45,778 nt of DNA from Planctomycetaceae bacterium (lineage in GTDB: Bacteria > Planctomycetota > Planctomycetia > Pirellulales > Pirellulaceae), in NCBI GenBank assembly GCA_005778405.1, contig SXOA01000007.1:1-45778 (forward strand). The letters run 5' to 3'. The translations under genes were made by a program, and so were the position numbers. Below are positions 32,665 through 40,680 of the stretch, piece after piece. How positions within the stretch are numbered: position 1 is the stretch's first letter; the number at the start of each line of letters is the position of its first letter. The notes beneath the pieces were generated by a model that was not told the DNA's origin, made no database searches, and worked only from the letters and a program-made list of their open reading frames with translations.

Positions 32665-33197
32665 GGAAGTTCCTCCACGACGATATTCTTGTTGGTATAG
32701 ATGTCGATGTCGGCGGCAATGGAAAGGGCCTCGCGGACAATGTCGCTGGCCGAGAGCTGCGAATGAGTTCGCAAGGCCCGAGCCGCGGCCACCGCGTAAT
32801 TCCCCCCGGAGCCGATTCCGATGATGCCATCGGTCGGCTGGATGACATCGCCCGTGCCGCTGACCAGGAGCGAGTTTTTTGCGTCGGCCACGATCATCAG
32901 GGCCTCCAGACGACGCAAGGCCCGATCGGTTCGCCACTCTTTTGCCAGTTCCGTCGCCGCCCGTGGAACATTGCCCGGAAAGTCCTTGAGTTTGGATTCA
33001 AACCGTTCCAGTAGGGCGAAAGCATCGGCACTGCTGCCGGCGAAGCCGCACAGCACGCTCCCCTCCTTGAGCCGGCGGATCTTCATGGCGTCGGCCTTCA
33101 TGATCGCGGTGCCAAGCGTCACCTGGCCGTCTCCGCCGATGGCCACTTTGCCGTCGTGACGGACCGTCAGAATTGTCGTGGCGTGGATTTTCTCCAT
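32652..33197 (-). CDS. hslV: ATP-dependent protease subunit HslV (ClpQ)
   Basis: 181 residues. Threonine protease that forms the HslVU chamber. The mature N-terminus begins at Thr7 in [16 protein letters not shown], the catalytic Thr, preceded by the short propeptide. [32 protein letters not shown] and [19 protein letters not shown] are the conserved core. The ATG at 33197 is the family start; an ATG or GTG upstream would add residues not seen in homologues. A TACAAT hexamer lies 6 bp upstream with no Shine-Dalgarno, which may mean a leaderless transcript. It is the first gene of the hslV-hslU-sulfatase run. Confidence 0.95.
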   Translation of the reverse strand: MEKIHATTILTVRHDGKVAIGGDGQVTLGTAIMKADAMKIRRLKEGSVLCGFAGSSADAFALLERFESKLKDFPGNVPRAATELAKEWRTDRALRRLEALMIVADAKNSLLVSGTGDVIQPTDGIIGIGSGGNYAVAAARALRTHSQLSASDIVREALSIAADIDIYTNKNIVVEELPCGS

Positions 33198-33706
33198 GCC
33201 CGCATTGTAGGGTTGCACCAAAGAGGTCGGGAGGGGCTCTCTCGATCCTAACTATTGCTGGTCTTGGGACAGAAGATCTCGCTCCACCTACGAATCGGCG
33301 AAACGGTCGAAGACCTGACAGTGCGATAGCGTCCGACGAAGGCGCACGGCATTTTCAGTTGTAGTGCCCGTCGCGGCAACGCCTTCCCCCGTTTGCTGGT
33401 TGCTCCGTCGCGCCAAACGACGCTTGCGAGCGGCCATGTGCTGGCGGATAATGCTGTTCTCTCGAATTCCTTTCCTGCGGGTGAAGCTTCATGTTCGCAA
33501 CAGACATGAACCCCGCAAACGCCGCATGAATTCGAGTTTTTTTGACACACTCACCGAGATTCCACCAAAGAGATTGTTTAGTTCAGGGCGAGTGAGGACT
33601 GCCCGCGATTTTACCCTCCTCGAAAGTCTCGCTCATTACCGCGCCAAAATCCCGCGACCAGATTGCATCGCTCTATCTCGATTCGCTTCCCTACCCGCCG
33701 TATCCA
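33198..33706. other. Intergenic stretch between hslV and the helicase gene
   Basis: 509 bp. It holds the hslV promoter region, a TTGACA at 33542-33547 without a matching -10 box, and, from 33596 to 33706, a helicase-frame extension that has no ATG, GTG or TTG start (SLYLDSLPYPPYPVQ). Short arginine-rich frames exist on both strands (for example a 49-codon minus-strand frame opening MAARKRRLARRS at about 33436), but I recognise none as a gene and do not call them. Confidence 0.6.
33204..33209 (-). promoter_or_regulatory. TACAAT hexamer 6 bp before hslV
   Basis: Read on the minus strand, TACAAT then GCGGGC then the ATG of hslV. The spacing matches a -10 box of a leaderless transcript. No good -35 box is present. 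Confidence 0.35.
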
Positions 33707-36145
33707 GTGCAGGAAGAGGCTCTGCTCACTTACTTTACGGCGGACCAGGGGGTGCTCGTGTGTGCTCCCACGGGAACCGGCAAGACGATGATTGCCGAGG
33801 CGGCACTGTTTGAAGCTCTGCATACCCGCACCAAGGCCTATTACACCACGCCGCTCATCGCACTCACCGAGCAGAAATTCGCCGAGATGCAATCAGCCGC
33901 GGCCCGCTGGGGATTTCATCCGGACGATGTTGGCCTGGTGACCGGCAATCGGCGGGTCAATCCCGATGCCCCCATTCTGGTCGTCGTGGCCGAGATTCTG
34001 CTTAACCGGCTGCTCCATAAGGATGCCTTCGCCTTTGACGAAGTCTCGGCCGTGGTGATGGACGAGTTTCATAACTTCGCCGACGTGGAGCGGGGCATCG
34101 TTTGGGAGCTCGCCCTGGGCATGCTGCCGCCCCATGTGCGAGTGCTGCTCCTTTCGGCCACGGTCGGCAACGCTTTTGAGTTCCGCCAGTGGCTCCAGAT
34201 GAGCCATAAGCGGAGCATCGAACTGGTCGAAGGGCGGGAGCGAAAAGTGCCGCTCCATTTTCACTGGGTCGGCGATCTGCTCCTCAACGAGCAGATTGAG
34301 AAAATGGCCGAAGGGGATGGCGACGCCCGCTACTCGCCGGCCCTCATCTTCTGCTTCAACCGGGACCGTTGCTGGGAAGTGGCGGAGCAACTCAAGGGGA
34401 AGACGCTCCTCGCGGACGGGCAACAGGGGCGATTGTCAGAAGCGTTGGCGGCTCACGACTGGTCGAAAGGGGCGGGGCCGAAGCTCAAGCAAATTCTGCA
34501 GCGCGGCGTCGGCGTGCATCATGCCGGCGTCCTGGCCAAGTATCGCCGCATCGTGGAAGACCTCTTCCAGCAAAAACTCCTTTCCGTCTGCGTCTGCACC
34601 GAAACGCTGGCTGCCGGTATTAACCTTCCTGCCCGGAGCGTTGTGCTGCCCACGCTACTGAAAGGGAAGCCGGGTGAAATGAAAGTCATCGACCCGTCGA
34701 GCGCACACCAGATTTTTGGCCGGGCCGGCCGGCCGCAGTTTGATAAAGAGGGCTTTGTTTTCGTTCTGGCTCACGAGGACGACGTCAAAATCCTCCGCTG
34801 GCGGGAGAAGTTCGACCAGATTCCCGAGGACACCAAGGATCTCGGCCTCTTGCGGGCCAAGAAGGATCTCAAACGCAAAATGCCGACACGGCGACAAACA
34901 GAGCAATACTGGACCGAGGCGAATTTTCAAAAACTCCGCACCGCCCCGCCGGGAAAGCTCGCCAGCAAAGGTCCCATCCCCTGGCGGCTGCTGGCGTACA
35001 TGCTGGATGTCTCACCCGACGTCGAGCCCATTCGCAGGCTCGTCTCGCGGCGCCTCATGGAAGGAAAGGGAATCGTCAACGGCCAGAAAGAACTCGACCA
35101 GATGCTGCTGACCCTCTGGGCCGGCGGCTACGTCACGCTGGAGCCGCCGCCGCCGGAGAACCAAGGGTCAGGAGTCAGGGATCAGGAAACAGGAGTCAGG
35201 AGTCAGGGGTCAGGAGTCAGTGAACAGCCGCGGAAGAAGACCGAAACCGAGAGGCTGATGGAGGCGGCGCTCCAGGAATTGCGGTCCGAGCAAAATCCCA
35301 AATCCGAAATCCCAAATCCGAAATCCGAAACGGAGGCACAAGTTTCGTCTGCGCCCGCTTCCTACCGCCCCGACCGGGCCGTTCCCACGCCCGAGCTGGC
35401 CAAGCTGCTGCTGCTCCGCGGAGTCAACCCGCTCTACGGCCTCTACCTCATTAACGAGTTGGGCATCGCCGACCGCGAAGAGCGGTTGCAAGCCATTGAG
35501 AGCGTCCTGGAAATGCCCGGCTCCGTGGCCAAGTACGTCCGCGTTCCCTGGCCGCAGGATCTGCCCCCCGGCCCGCTCGCCGTTTCGAAGCTCGACCCCA
35601 AACTCTTGCAGATGGGGCTGGCCACGCCTCAAGAGCTCGGCGCGGCCCTTTCCGACGACGAAATCCGGGCCCAGCGCGATCTGCCGCCGGAGGAACGCAT
35701 CCGCATCCTGACCCTCGCCGACAAGCTCCGCCGGCTCTTCGACGCCACCTATCCCGGCGTCCATTCGCTCAACACGGTCCCCGTCCGCTGCGCCGGCGAA
35801 GTGCTCCAGTTCGGCGGCCAGTTCGACAAGTACGTCGCCGCTTGCGGCCTGCAAAAACAGGAAGGGATCATCTTTCGCCACTTGCTGCGGCTGATCCTGC
35901 TGCTCAAGGAGTTGGCACAGTTGGAACCGGAAAAGGGGTCGGGAGGGGTTTTCGCGCCTATGATTTCACAAGACAACAAGGATTCGGTCGCGAAAACTCC
36001 TCCCGACCCCGTCCCCGTTGCCGCCGCGTTAGACTGGAAAATCGACCTCCTCGAAGTCGCCGACCTTCTCATCGACTGCTGCCGGCGAGTCGATCCGCTC
36101 AGCGTCGACAAGGCCCTGGCCGAAGCAGGCAGCGGGTTGCTTTAG
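33707..36145 (+). CDS. DEAD/DEAH-box helicase, Ski2-like, with repeat-derived linkers
   Basis: 812 residues from the GTG at 33707. Superfamily 2 helicase: Walker A APTGTGKT (residues 20-27), DEFH box (119-122), motif III LLLSATVGN, then a C-terminal RecA domain with IFCFNRDRCWEVAEQL, VGVHHAGVLAKYRRIVEDLF, VCTETLAAGINLPARSVVLP and HQIFGRAGR, the Ski2/Mtr4 style. RNA or DNA unwinding is expected; the substrate is unknown. Two low-complexity inserts are translated in a linker: GSGVRDQETGVRSQGSGV (from GGAGTCAGG repeats) and NPKSEIPNPKSE (from AAATCCGAAATCCC repeats). The conserved N-terminal block SLPYPPYPVQEEAL begins upstream of the GTG, so the annotated start is probably too short. Confidence 0.88.
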   Translation: MQEEALLTYFTADQGVLVCAPTGTGKTMIAEAALFEALHTRTKAYYTTPLIALTEQKFAEMQSAAARWGFHPDDVGLVTGNRRVNPDAPILVVVAEILLNRLLHKDAFAFDEVSAVVMDEFHNFADVERGIVWELALGMLPPHVRVLLLSATVGNAFEFRQWLQMSHKRSIELVEGRERKVPLHFHWVGDLLLNEQIEKMAEGDGDARYSPALIFCFNRDRCWEVAEQLKGKTLLADGQQGRLSEALAAHDWSKGAGPKLKQILQRGVGVHHAGVLAKYRRIVEDLFQQKLLSVCVCTETLAAGINLPARSVVLPTLLKGKPGEMKVIDPSSAHQIFGRAGRPQFDKEGFVFVLAHEDDVKILRWREKFDQIPEDTKDLGLLRAKKDLKRKMPTRRQTEQYWTEANFQKLRTAPPGKLASKGPIPWRLLAYMLDVSPDVEPIRRLVSRRLMEGKGIVNGQKELDQMLLTLWAGGYVTLEPPPPENQGSGVRDQETGVRSQGSGVSEQPRKKTETERLMEAALQELRSEQNPKSEIPNPKSETEAQVSSAPASYRPDRAVPTPELAKLLLLRGVNPLYGLYLINELGIADREERLQAIESVLEMPGSVAKYVRVPWPQDLPPGPLAVSKLDPKLLQMGLATPQELGAALSDDEIRAQRDLPPEERIRILTLADKLRRLFDATYPGVHSLNTVPVRCAGEVLQFGGQFDKYVAACGLQKQEGIIFRHLLRLILLLKELAQLEPEKGSGGVFAPMISQDNKDSVAKTPPDPVPVAAALDWKIDLLEVADLLIDCCRRVDPLSVDKALAEAGSGLL
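35165..35220. repeat. GGAGTCAGG/GGTCAGG tandem repeat inside the helicase gene
   Basis: About seven degenerate units of GGTCAGGA/GGAGTCAGG across 56 bp, read in frame as SGVRDQETGVRSQGSGVSEQ (helicase residues of about 487-505). The insert keeps the frame and contains no stop. Confidence 0.85.
35292..35330. repeat. AAATCCGAAATCCC tandem repeat inside the helicase gene
   Basis: Five AAATCC(C/G)-type heptamers over 39 bp, read in frame as NPKSEIPNPKSE (helicase residues 529-541). A related AATTCGGAATTC-rich block sits at 42318-42350. Confidence 0.85.
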
Positions 36146-36150
36146 CCCCT

Positions 36151-36176
36151 CGTAGCCACACGCGGCCCGCGTGGCG
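36151..36176. repeat. Family A GC-rich palindrome, copy 4
   Basis: CGTAGCCACACGCGGCCCGC then GTGGCG, starting 6 bp after the helicase stop; truncated at its right end relative to the other copies. Confidence 0.7.
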
Positions 36177-36262
36177 GTTTCCCTCTCCCTTTCCCTTTGC
36201 CGCTTGGGTTACTATTGGAAGAGTCGGACGACTTTGCAACTTTTTTTAGCGGAGTTTCTCGC

Positions 36263-37165
36263 GTGGCCATTGTGGTTGCTTGCCGCTGCGGACAAGCCTT
36301 TGAAGCCGACCTCTATCTGGCGGGCAAGGTGGTGCAATGCCCCGCTTGTCGCAGCCCGCTGGCGGTCCCCTCGCCGGAGCCCGAGCTTCTTCCGGCCGCC
36401 TCGTACATCCCGCGCCCTCGGGCCGCTGTCTCTCGCGAGTCCCGGGAGGCCACCGAGTCCATCACCAAGATTCTGGTGGCCGGCGGCGTGCTCTTGGTGA
36501 TGGTCGGGGTTCTCTCGGTTGGCATCCTGTGCTATCTCCAAGGGACCAATCCGGTCAAATGGATTTCCGACCTTCGCGAGCAGGGGAAAAGGGAGCGCGA
36601 AGCGCGGGCCGCGGCGCGGGCGGCTCTCGCGGGCGAGCAGTCCTCTTCATCGCCCCTGGACGGTCCGATTCCCGCTTCCGGGCCCGCGACCATCAGCGGA
36701 CTGCCGGCGGGTTGGAAAACTTTCGAGCATCAAGACGGCAAGTTCAGCGTGATATTTCCCGCCGGGCCCGAGAGCATTGACCGGGATGTGGAAAGCGCCG
36801 CAGGAGTTAATTCCTTTTTCACCTTGACGGTGACGCAGAATGAACACGTCTTCGAAGCCACCCGCGAATTCCGAACGTTCCGGATCGCCCAAGGAGAAGA
36901 GCCGGGCGTCTACGACATTCTTCTCGAAAAGCGGAAAGGGGAAATGGGCGAAGGCATCATCGAAGGGTCCAACCAGGCGATCGTCAATGACCGCTTGGTG
37001 TGTGACGCGATCCTGCGCGGAAAGGTGGAAGGAACGGAATTCCACAAATACATTCGGCTCATCGCTTATGACAACTCAGTCTTCGAGCTTTCCTGCCGCG
37101 TTCCCGTGGGAAAGGAACGGTCCGCGGACATCGGTGCCTTTCTGGGAAAGTATTTATTGAAGTAA
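36263..37165 (+). CDS. Zinc-ribbon, single-pass membrane protein of unknown function
   Basis: 300 residues, not assigned to a named family. The N-terminus has C7-x-C9, 16 residues, C26-P-A-C29, a probable zinc ribbon like the one at 877. A single transmembrane helix (ILVAGGVLLVMVGVLSVGILCYL) follows at about residues 71-93, then a charged Arg/Ala-rich linker. The C-terminal 150 residues begin GWKTFEHQDGKFSVIFPAGP, resembling extracytoplasmic PsbP/lipoprotein-type domains often seen in planctomycetes, so the C-terminus probably lies outside the cytoplasm. The start is GTG at 36263, about 9 bp after GGAG; the frame is open further up but without family-like sequence. It converges with a DUF1501 gene, 13 bp away. 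Confidence 0.82.
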   Translation: MAIVVACRCGQAFEADLYLAGKVVQCPACRSPLAVPSPEPELLPAASYIPRPRAAVSRESREATESITKILVAGGVLLVMVGVLSVGILCYLQGTNPVKWISDLREQGKREREARAAARAALAGEQSSSSPLDGPIPASGPATISGLPAGWKTFEHQDGKFSVIFPAGPESIDRDVESAAGVNSFFTLTVTQNEHVFEATREFRTFRIAQGEEPGVYDILLEKRKGEMGEGIIEGSNQAIVNDRLVCDAILRGKVEGTEFHKYIRLIAYDNSVFELSCRVPVGKERSADIGAFLGKYLLK

Positions 37166-37178
37166 CGGCAGCCGCTGC

Positions 37179-38507
37179 TCATCCCACCAGCTCGGAGATG
37201 ACCTTGCCGTCGCGGCTGAGATGAATGGGGCGGCCGTCGGCGGTTTGCAGAGTCAACAGCGGGTCGAGGCCGAGCAAGGCAAACATCGTGGCGGCCAGGT
37301 CCGCCGGAGTGACGGGGCGATCCTGCGGACTCTCGCCAGTTTTGTCGCTGGAGCCTAGGACCTGGCCCCCTTTCAATCCTCCCCCGGCGAGCAGCACGCT
37401 GAAGACGCGCGGCCAATGGTCCCGCCCGGCGGAAGTATTGAGCTTGGGGGTGCGGCCAAATTCTCCCATGATGACGATCAGCGTGGAATCGAGCAGGCCG
37501 CGGTCATGCAGGTCATCCAGCAGCGCGGAAATCGCCAGGTCAAGCGACGGAATCAGACCGACTCCGACTTTTGCTCCGGTATAGCCCGCTCGCAGCAGCG
37601 TATCGAGATTCTGGTGCGTATCCCAACCGGCATTGGTGACGGTGACAAACGGCACACCCTGCTCGACCAGTCGCCGCGCCAGCAGGCAGCTTTGGCCGAT
37701 GCTCCGCGGGCCATAGGCGGCGCGGGTTTTCTGGCTTTCTTCGTTCAGGTTGAAAGCCTGCTTCGCGCCAGCGGAAGTGAGCAGCCGGTGCGCATGCTCG
37801 AACTGCTTCGGGGGAGTCTCCTTCGCGTCCGCTGCACGGCTGAGACGGTCGAGGGCGGCCAGATAGTCGAGTCGGCGGTCGACGCGGTCGGCGGCGGTGC
37901 CGGGATAGAAGTCGAGATCCGGCACGCGAAAATCGGGGCGAGCCGGATCGCTGTTCAGCGAAAACGCCCGGGTACTCGCCGGCAAATAGCCATTGCCGCC
38001 GGCATTGCGGCCACCAGCGCGAAAGTCCGGCACGGCGATGTGCGGCGGCAGTACGCCCCCTGCACCGCGCAGATGTCCCACCACGCTGCCAATGGCCGGA
38101 TACTCAATGGCGGGCGTCGGAGCATATCCCGTGAGCAGATAGTTCGCCCCCAAGTTATGTTCCCCCAGTGGGGATGTCATGGAACGGATGATGGCGGCAT
38201 GTTCCATCCGCTCCGCCAGCTTGGGTAGGTGCTCGCAAATGCGAATACCGCTCACACTCGTCGGAATCGACGCGAACGGGCCGCGAACTTCCGCGGCGGC
38301 ATCCGGCTTGAGATCGAAAGTCTCCAAATGGCTCGGCCCGCCATCGAGCCAAATGACAATGCACGATTTGGCCTTCCCCTTGGCCGCATCAGCCCCTTGA
38401 GCACCTCGCAGTTGCAGCAATGCCGGCAGCGACAGTCCGAAGGTGGAAAGCCCACCGATCCGAACGAAGTCGCGGCGTGACAGGGGCGGTAGAGGCGGGT
38501 GAAACAT
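37179..38507 (-). CDS. DUF1501 domain protein without an adjacent PSD1 partner
   Basis: 442 residues. The signal region SRRDFVRIGGLSTFGLSLPALL carries the twin arginines. DUF1501 motifs: KSCIVIWLDGGPSHLETFDL, LPKLAERMEHAAIIRSM, SCLLARRLVEQGVPFVTV, NAGWDTHQN, MGEFGRTPKLN, SAGRDHWPRVF and an alkaline-phosphatase-like closing segment PADLAATMFALLGLDP. This copy is more similar to the general (GRDHW) DUF1501 type than the two paired ones, which lack the TNAGWDTHQN string. No PSD1 gene is next to it. The ATG at 38507 is preferred; a family B palindrome (38515-38539) covers the leader and no Shine-Dalgarno is visible. Confidence 0.92.
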   Translation of the reverse strand: MFHPPLPPLSRRDFVRIGGLSTFGLSLPALLQLRGAQGADAAKGKAKSCIVIWLDGGPSHLETFDLKPDAAAEVRGPFASIPTSVSGIRICEHLPKLAERMEHAAIIRSMTSPLGEHNLGANYLLTGYAPTPAIEYPAIGSVVGHLRGAGGVLPPHIAVPDFRAGGRNAGGNGYLPASTRAFSLNSDPARPDFRVPDLDFYPGTAADRVDRRLDYLAALDRLSRAADAKETPPKQFEHAHRLLTSAGAKQAFNLNEESQKTRAAYGPRSIGQSCLLARRLVEQGVPFVTVTNAGWDTHQNLDTLLRAGYTGAKVGVGLIPSLDLAISALLDDLHDRGLLDSTLIVIMGEFGRTPKLNTSAGRDHWPRVFSVLLAGGGLKGGQVLGSSDKTGESPQDRPVTPADLAATMFALLGLDPLLTLQTADGRPIHLSRDGKVISELVG

Positions 38508-38514
38508 GGGCGTG

Positions 38515-38539
38515 TGGGGCAGGCTTCCAGCCTGCTCAA
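38515..38539. repeat. Family B palindrome GGCTTCCAGCC, copy 2, in the leader of a DUF1501 gene
   Basis: GGGGCAGGCTTCCAGCCTGC then TCAAG, with perfect GCAGGCT-TCC-AGCCTGC arms. It lies 7 bp upstream of the DUF1501 start, where a ribosome binding site would be. Confidence 0.75.
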
Positions 38540-38626
38540 GAAAAGTACTCATCTCGCTCCGCGAGATGAAGCTCCACTCGCGGTGCGTGAGGAATCCTTG
38601 GCAGTATACCACGCCCGGGCATCCAG

Positions 38627-39079
38627 TTACTTCTTGGCAAGCAAATCGCGGATTTCCGTGAGCAGTGCAACGTCCGCGGGTGGTGCGGAGGGAGGGGCAT
38701 CGGCCTTCTTGGCTTCAAACTTTTCGCGGGCCACCTGGATGAGTTTGACCATCAGGAAGATGCAGAGCGCCAGGATGAGAAAGTCGAGCGTTGTTTGCAG
38801 AAAGGAACCGTAGGCAATGACCGGAATGCCGGCTTTCTGCACGACATCCAGCGAAGCCCCTTGAAGGGCCGCGGGGACTTCGGCCAAGGGCTGGTACATA
38901 TCCTTGAAATTCACCGCCTTCCCCCCCATCGACAGGGCACGTCCAATCGGCGGCAGAAGCAGGTCGTTCGTCACCGAGTTGACAATCTTCTGAAACGCCC
39001 CGCCGATGATGGTGCCGACGGCCATGTCGATGACGTTGCCACGGAGCGCGAAATCCCTGAATTCTTTGAGCAAACCCAT
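38627..39079 (-). CDS. mscL: Large-conductance mechanosensitive channel MscL
   Basis: 150 residues. MscL opens under membrane tension and releases solutes after osmotic downshock. MGLLKEFRDFALRGNVIDMAVG is the N-terminal amphipathic helix plus the start of TM1; GTIIGGAFQKIVNSVTNDLL is the pore helix. The periplasmic loop is longer than in E. coli (AVNFKDMYQPLAEVPAALQ). TM2 is FLQTTLDFLILALCIFLMVK, and the cytoplasmic bundle ends in ALLTEIRDLLAKK. GGAG lies 7 bp before the ATG at 39079. It stands alone. Confidence 0.95.
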   Translation of the reverse strand: MGLLKEFRDFALRGNVIDMAVGTIIGGAFQKIVNSVTNDLLLPPIGRALSMGGKAVNFKDMYQPLAEVPAALQGASLDVVQKAGIPVIAYGSFLQTTLDFLILALCIFLMVKLIQVAREKFEAKKADAPPSAPPADVALLTEIRDLLAKK

Positions 39080-39256
39080 GCTGTATCTCCGAGAAATGTC
39101 GTCAGAACATTGCGATGATAAGGCGAGTCGCGGCAGCCGGGCAAGCTCAGTCGTGTGGCCAGGGATTGCTAGCACGCAGACTCCTTTTCGGCTTTGTGGG
39201 GCGTAGCGGGCGGGATATGATGCCCAGCCCCAAGAACCCTGAAACGGACTTCAGCC

Positions 39257-39862
39257 ATGCCACGGTGGACCGCCTTTACTTTCCGTGCCGTCTTCATCGT
39301 CGGCTTTTTGATTGTGCTGCCGGTGATGGCCATGCCGAGCGTGGCCGGTTACTTGGACCGGCTTCTGTATGGAAATGCGGAAAGCTCCGTTCCCCCCATG
39401 ACGGAGCCGGTGTCCACGCCGGCTCCAAAAGTGCAGCCGCAAGCGGATGTGTCTCGCGCCACGCTCGAACTGCCGCTATCGGACGAGTCTGCCCCCTTTG
39501 GCAACTCGGAGCGATTCCAGTCCCCACCGCCGCCACAGCTCCAGCGAGCACCGGCTTTCCTCTCGCACGCCAAGTCCATTGATGCCATCCAACTCACGCC
39601 CGACGTCAGTCCTCTGGACGAAGCCACCGCTCGGAAAATCGACGCTGTTCGCAGCCGATTGGAGGAACTCGGAGCCGAATATGTGCGACTGGAGATGTCG
39701 GAAAATGGTAGCACGTTTCATTGTCATTGCGAGATGCTGCTGGAGGACGACACCGGTCAAACTCAGCCGTTTGAAGCGATCCGCAGCGACCCGGTGGCCG
39801 CGGCGGAGGCGATGCTGGCGAATGTGGAGGCCTGGCGTAACGCTGACAGGTCGGCGGACTGA
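39257..39862 (+). CDS. Membrane-anchored protein of unknown function
   Basis: 201 residues. One N-terminal hydrophobic segment (VFIVGFLIVLPVMAMP, about residues 13-28) acts as anchor or signal. A Pro/Ser/Thr-rich linker (about 45-110) leads to a compact C-terminal domain with KIDAVRSRLEELGAEYVRLE and FHCHCEMLLEDDTGQ, where CHC might bind a metal or heme-like group, but there is no standard motif. A possible promoter (TTTGTG, 17 bp, TATGAT at 39216-39221) precedes it. It is divergent from mscL. I do not recognise the family. Confidence 0.75.
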   Translation: MPRWTAFTFRAVFIVGFLIVLPVMAMPSVAGYLDRLLYGNAESSVPPMTEPVSTPAPKVQPQADVSRATLELPLSDESAPFGNSERFQSPPPPQLQRAPAFLSHAKSIDAIQLTPDVSPLDEATARKIDAVRSRLEELGAEYVRLEMSENGSTFHCHCEMLLEDDTGQTQPFEAIRSDPVAAAEAMLANVEAWRNADRSAD

Positions 39863-39872
39863 GAGTCAAAAG

Positions 39873-39901
39873 TTGGACCCAGTGGCCGTTCGCGATAGAA
39901 T
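39873..39901 (+). promoter_or_regulatory. Predicted promoter for the gene at 39932
   Basis: TTGGAC (39873-39878), 17 bp, TAGAAT (39896-39901). The predicted transcript start is near 39907, giving a leader of about 25 nt. Confidence 0.55.
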
Positions 39902-39931
39902 AAGCCTACGGAACAGCGCCGACCCTCACCC

Positions 39932-40609
39932 ATGAGAAAATTCATCCGCTTACTGTTCATTGGATGCCTGGCCGTTGTGCTGTTGGCCCTGGCCACAGGC
40001 TTCTATGGCTATCGCTCGCTGCATGCCGTTCCGGACTTTTACGCACAAGCCCTCGCCGCGCCTGCCGCCGAACCGGCCAAGGCGGCTTACAAGTTCGAGC
40101 AGGAAGTTCTCGAGCTCCGCAACGATGTCCGCCGCGAAGGAACCTGGCAAGCCACGTTCACGGCCGATGAAGTCAACGGCTGGCTCGCCAATGACTTGCC
40201 GATTAAGTTTCCCAAGGCTCTCCCCAACCAGGTTTCCGACCCGCGCGTCGCAATCACGACGGAGATGATCCAGGTCGCCTGCAAGTATTCCGACTCGCGA
40301 TTTAGTTCTGTTGTCTCCATCGGGGCCAGACCGGAATTGACCAAGGAGCCAAACGTCATCGCCATTCGCATCATGCAGGTGCGGGCGGGAGCACTGCCCG
40401 TGCCGCTGGCCAATTTTCTGGAGCAGATTTCCCAGCACACCGCCAAAGCCGGCGTCCCGCTCCGCTGGGGCGAAGAAGACGGCGACCCCGTCGCCTACGT
40501 CACGCTTCCCATGAACCAGCCGGAGCTCCAGGGGAAGACGCTGCGGATCGAAGTCGTGGAGCTCAAGGAGGGGGCACTCGTCGTGTCGGGAAAGACCGAA
40601 GGGGGTTAA
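39932..40609 (+). CDS. Membrane-anchored protein of unknown function
   Basis: 225 residues. A transmembrane anchor (LLFIGCLAVVLLALATGFYG) is followed by a soluble domain with WQATFTADEVNGWLANDLPI, VQVACKYSDSRFSSVVSIGA and the closing strands TLRIEVVELKEGALVVSG. The layout recalls DUF2140 (YpmS)-type or SMP-like single-anchor proteins, but I cannot assign it firmly. It is driven by its own predicted promoter and has no partner gene. It is 69 bp after the preceding unknown protein. Confidence 0.78.
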   Translation: MRKFIRLLFIGCLAVVLLALATGFYGYRSLHAVPDFYAQALAAPAAEPAKAAYKFEQEVLELRNDVRREGTWQATFTADEVNGWLANDLPIKFPKALPNQVSDPRVAITTEMIQVACKYSDSRFSSVVSIGARPELTKEPNVIAIRIMQVRAGALPVPLANFLEQISQHTAKAGVPLRWGEEDGDPVAYVTLPMNQPELQGKTLRIEVVELKEGALVVSGKTEGG

Positions 40610-40680
40610 AAGACGCCTCACCTTCCTTGTCTAAACCTCACCTTCGTTGCACCACTCGCATTTTCTTGCCGCATCCTTGC

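Noticed and set aside
32665..32937. 91-codon N-terminal extension of hslU
   Set aside because: It is the other frame of hslV, arginine/glycine-rich, and the GTG at 32664 has a good Shine-Dalgarno and the family N-terminus.
33248..33550. 100-codon minus-strand frame upstream of hslV, and a shorter 49-codon frame inside it
   Set aside because: Arginine-rich translations without recognisable family, no Shine-Dalgarno; listed only as part of the intergenic stretch.
40617..40652. Short direct repeat CCTCACCTTC(C/G)TTG twice in 18-bp register
   Set aside because: Only two imperfect copies in a 71-bp gap; too little to call a regulatory array.
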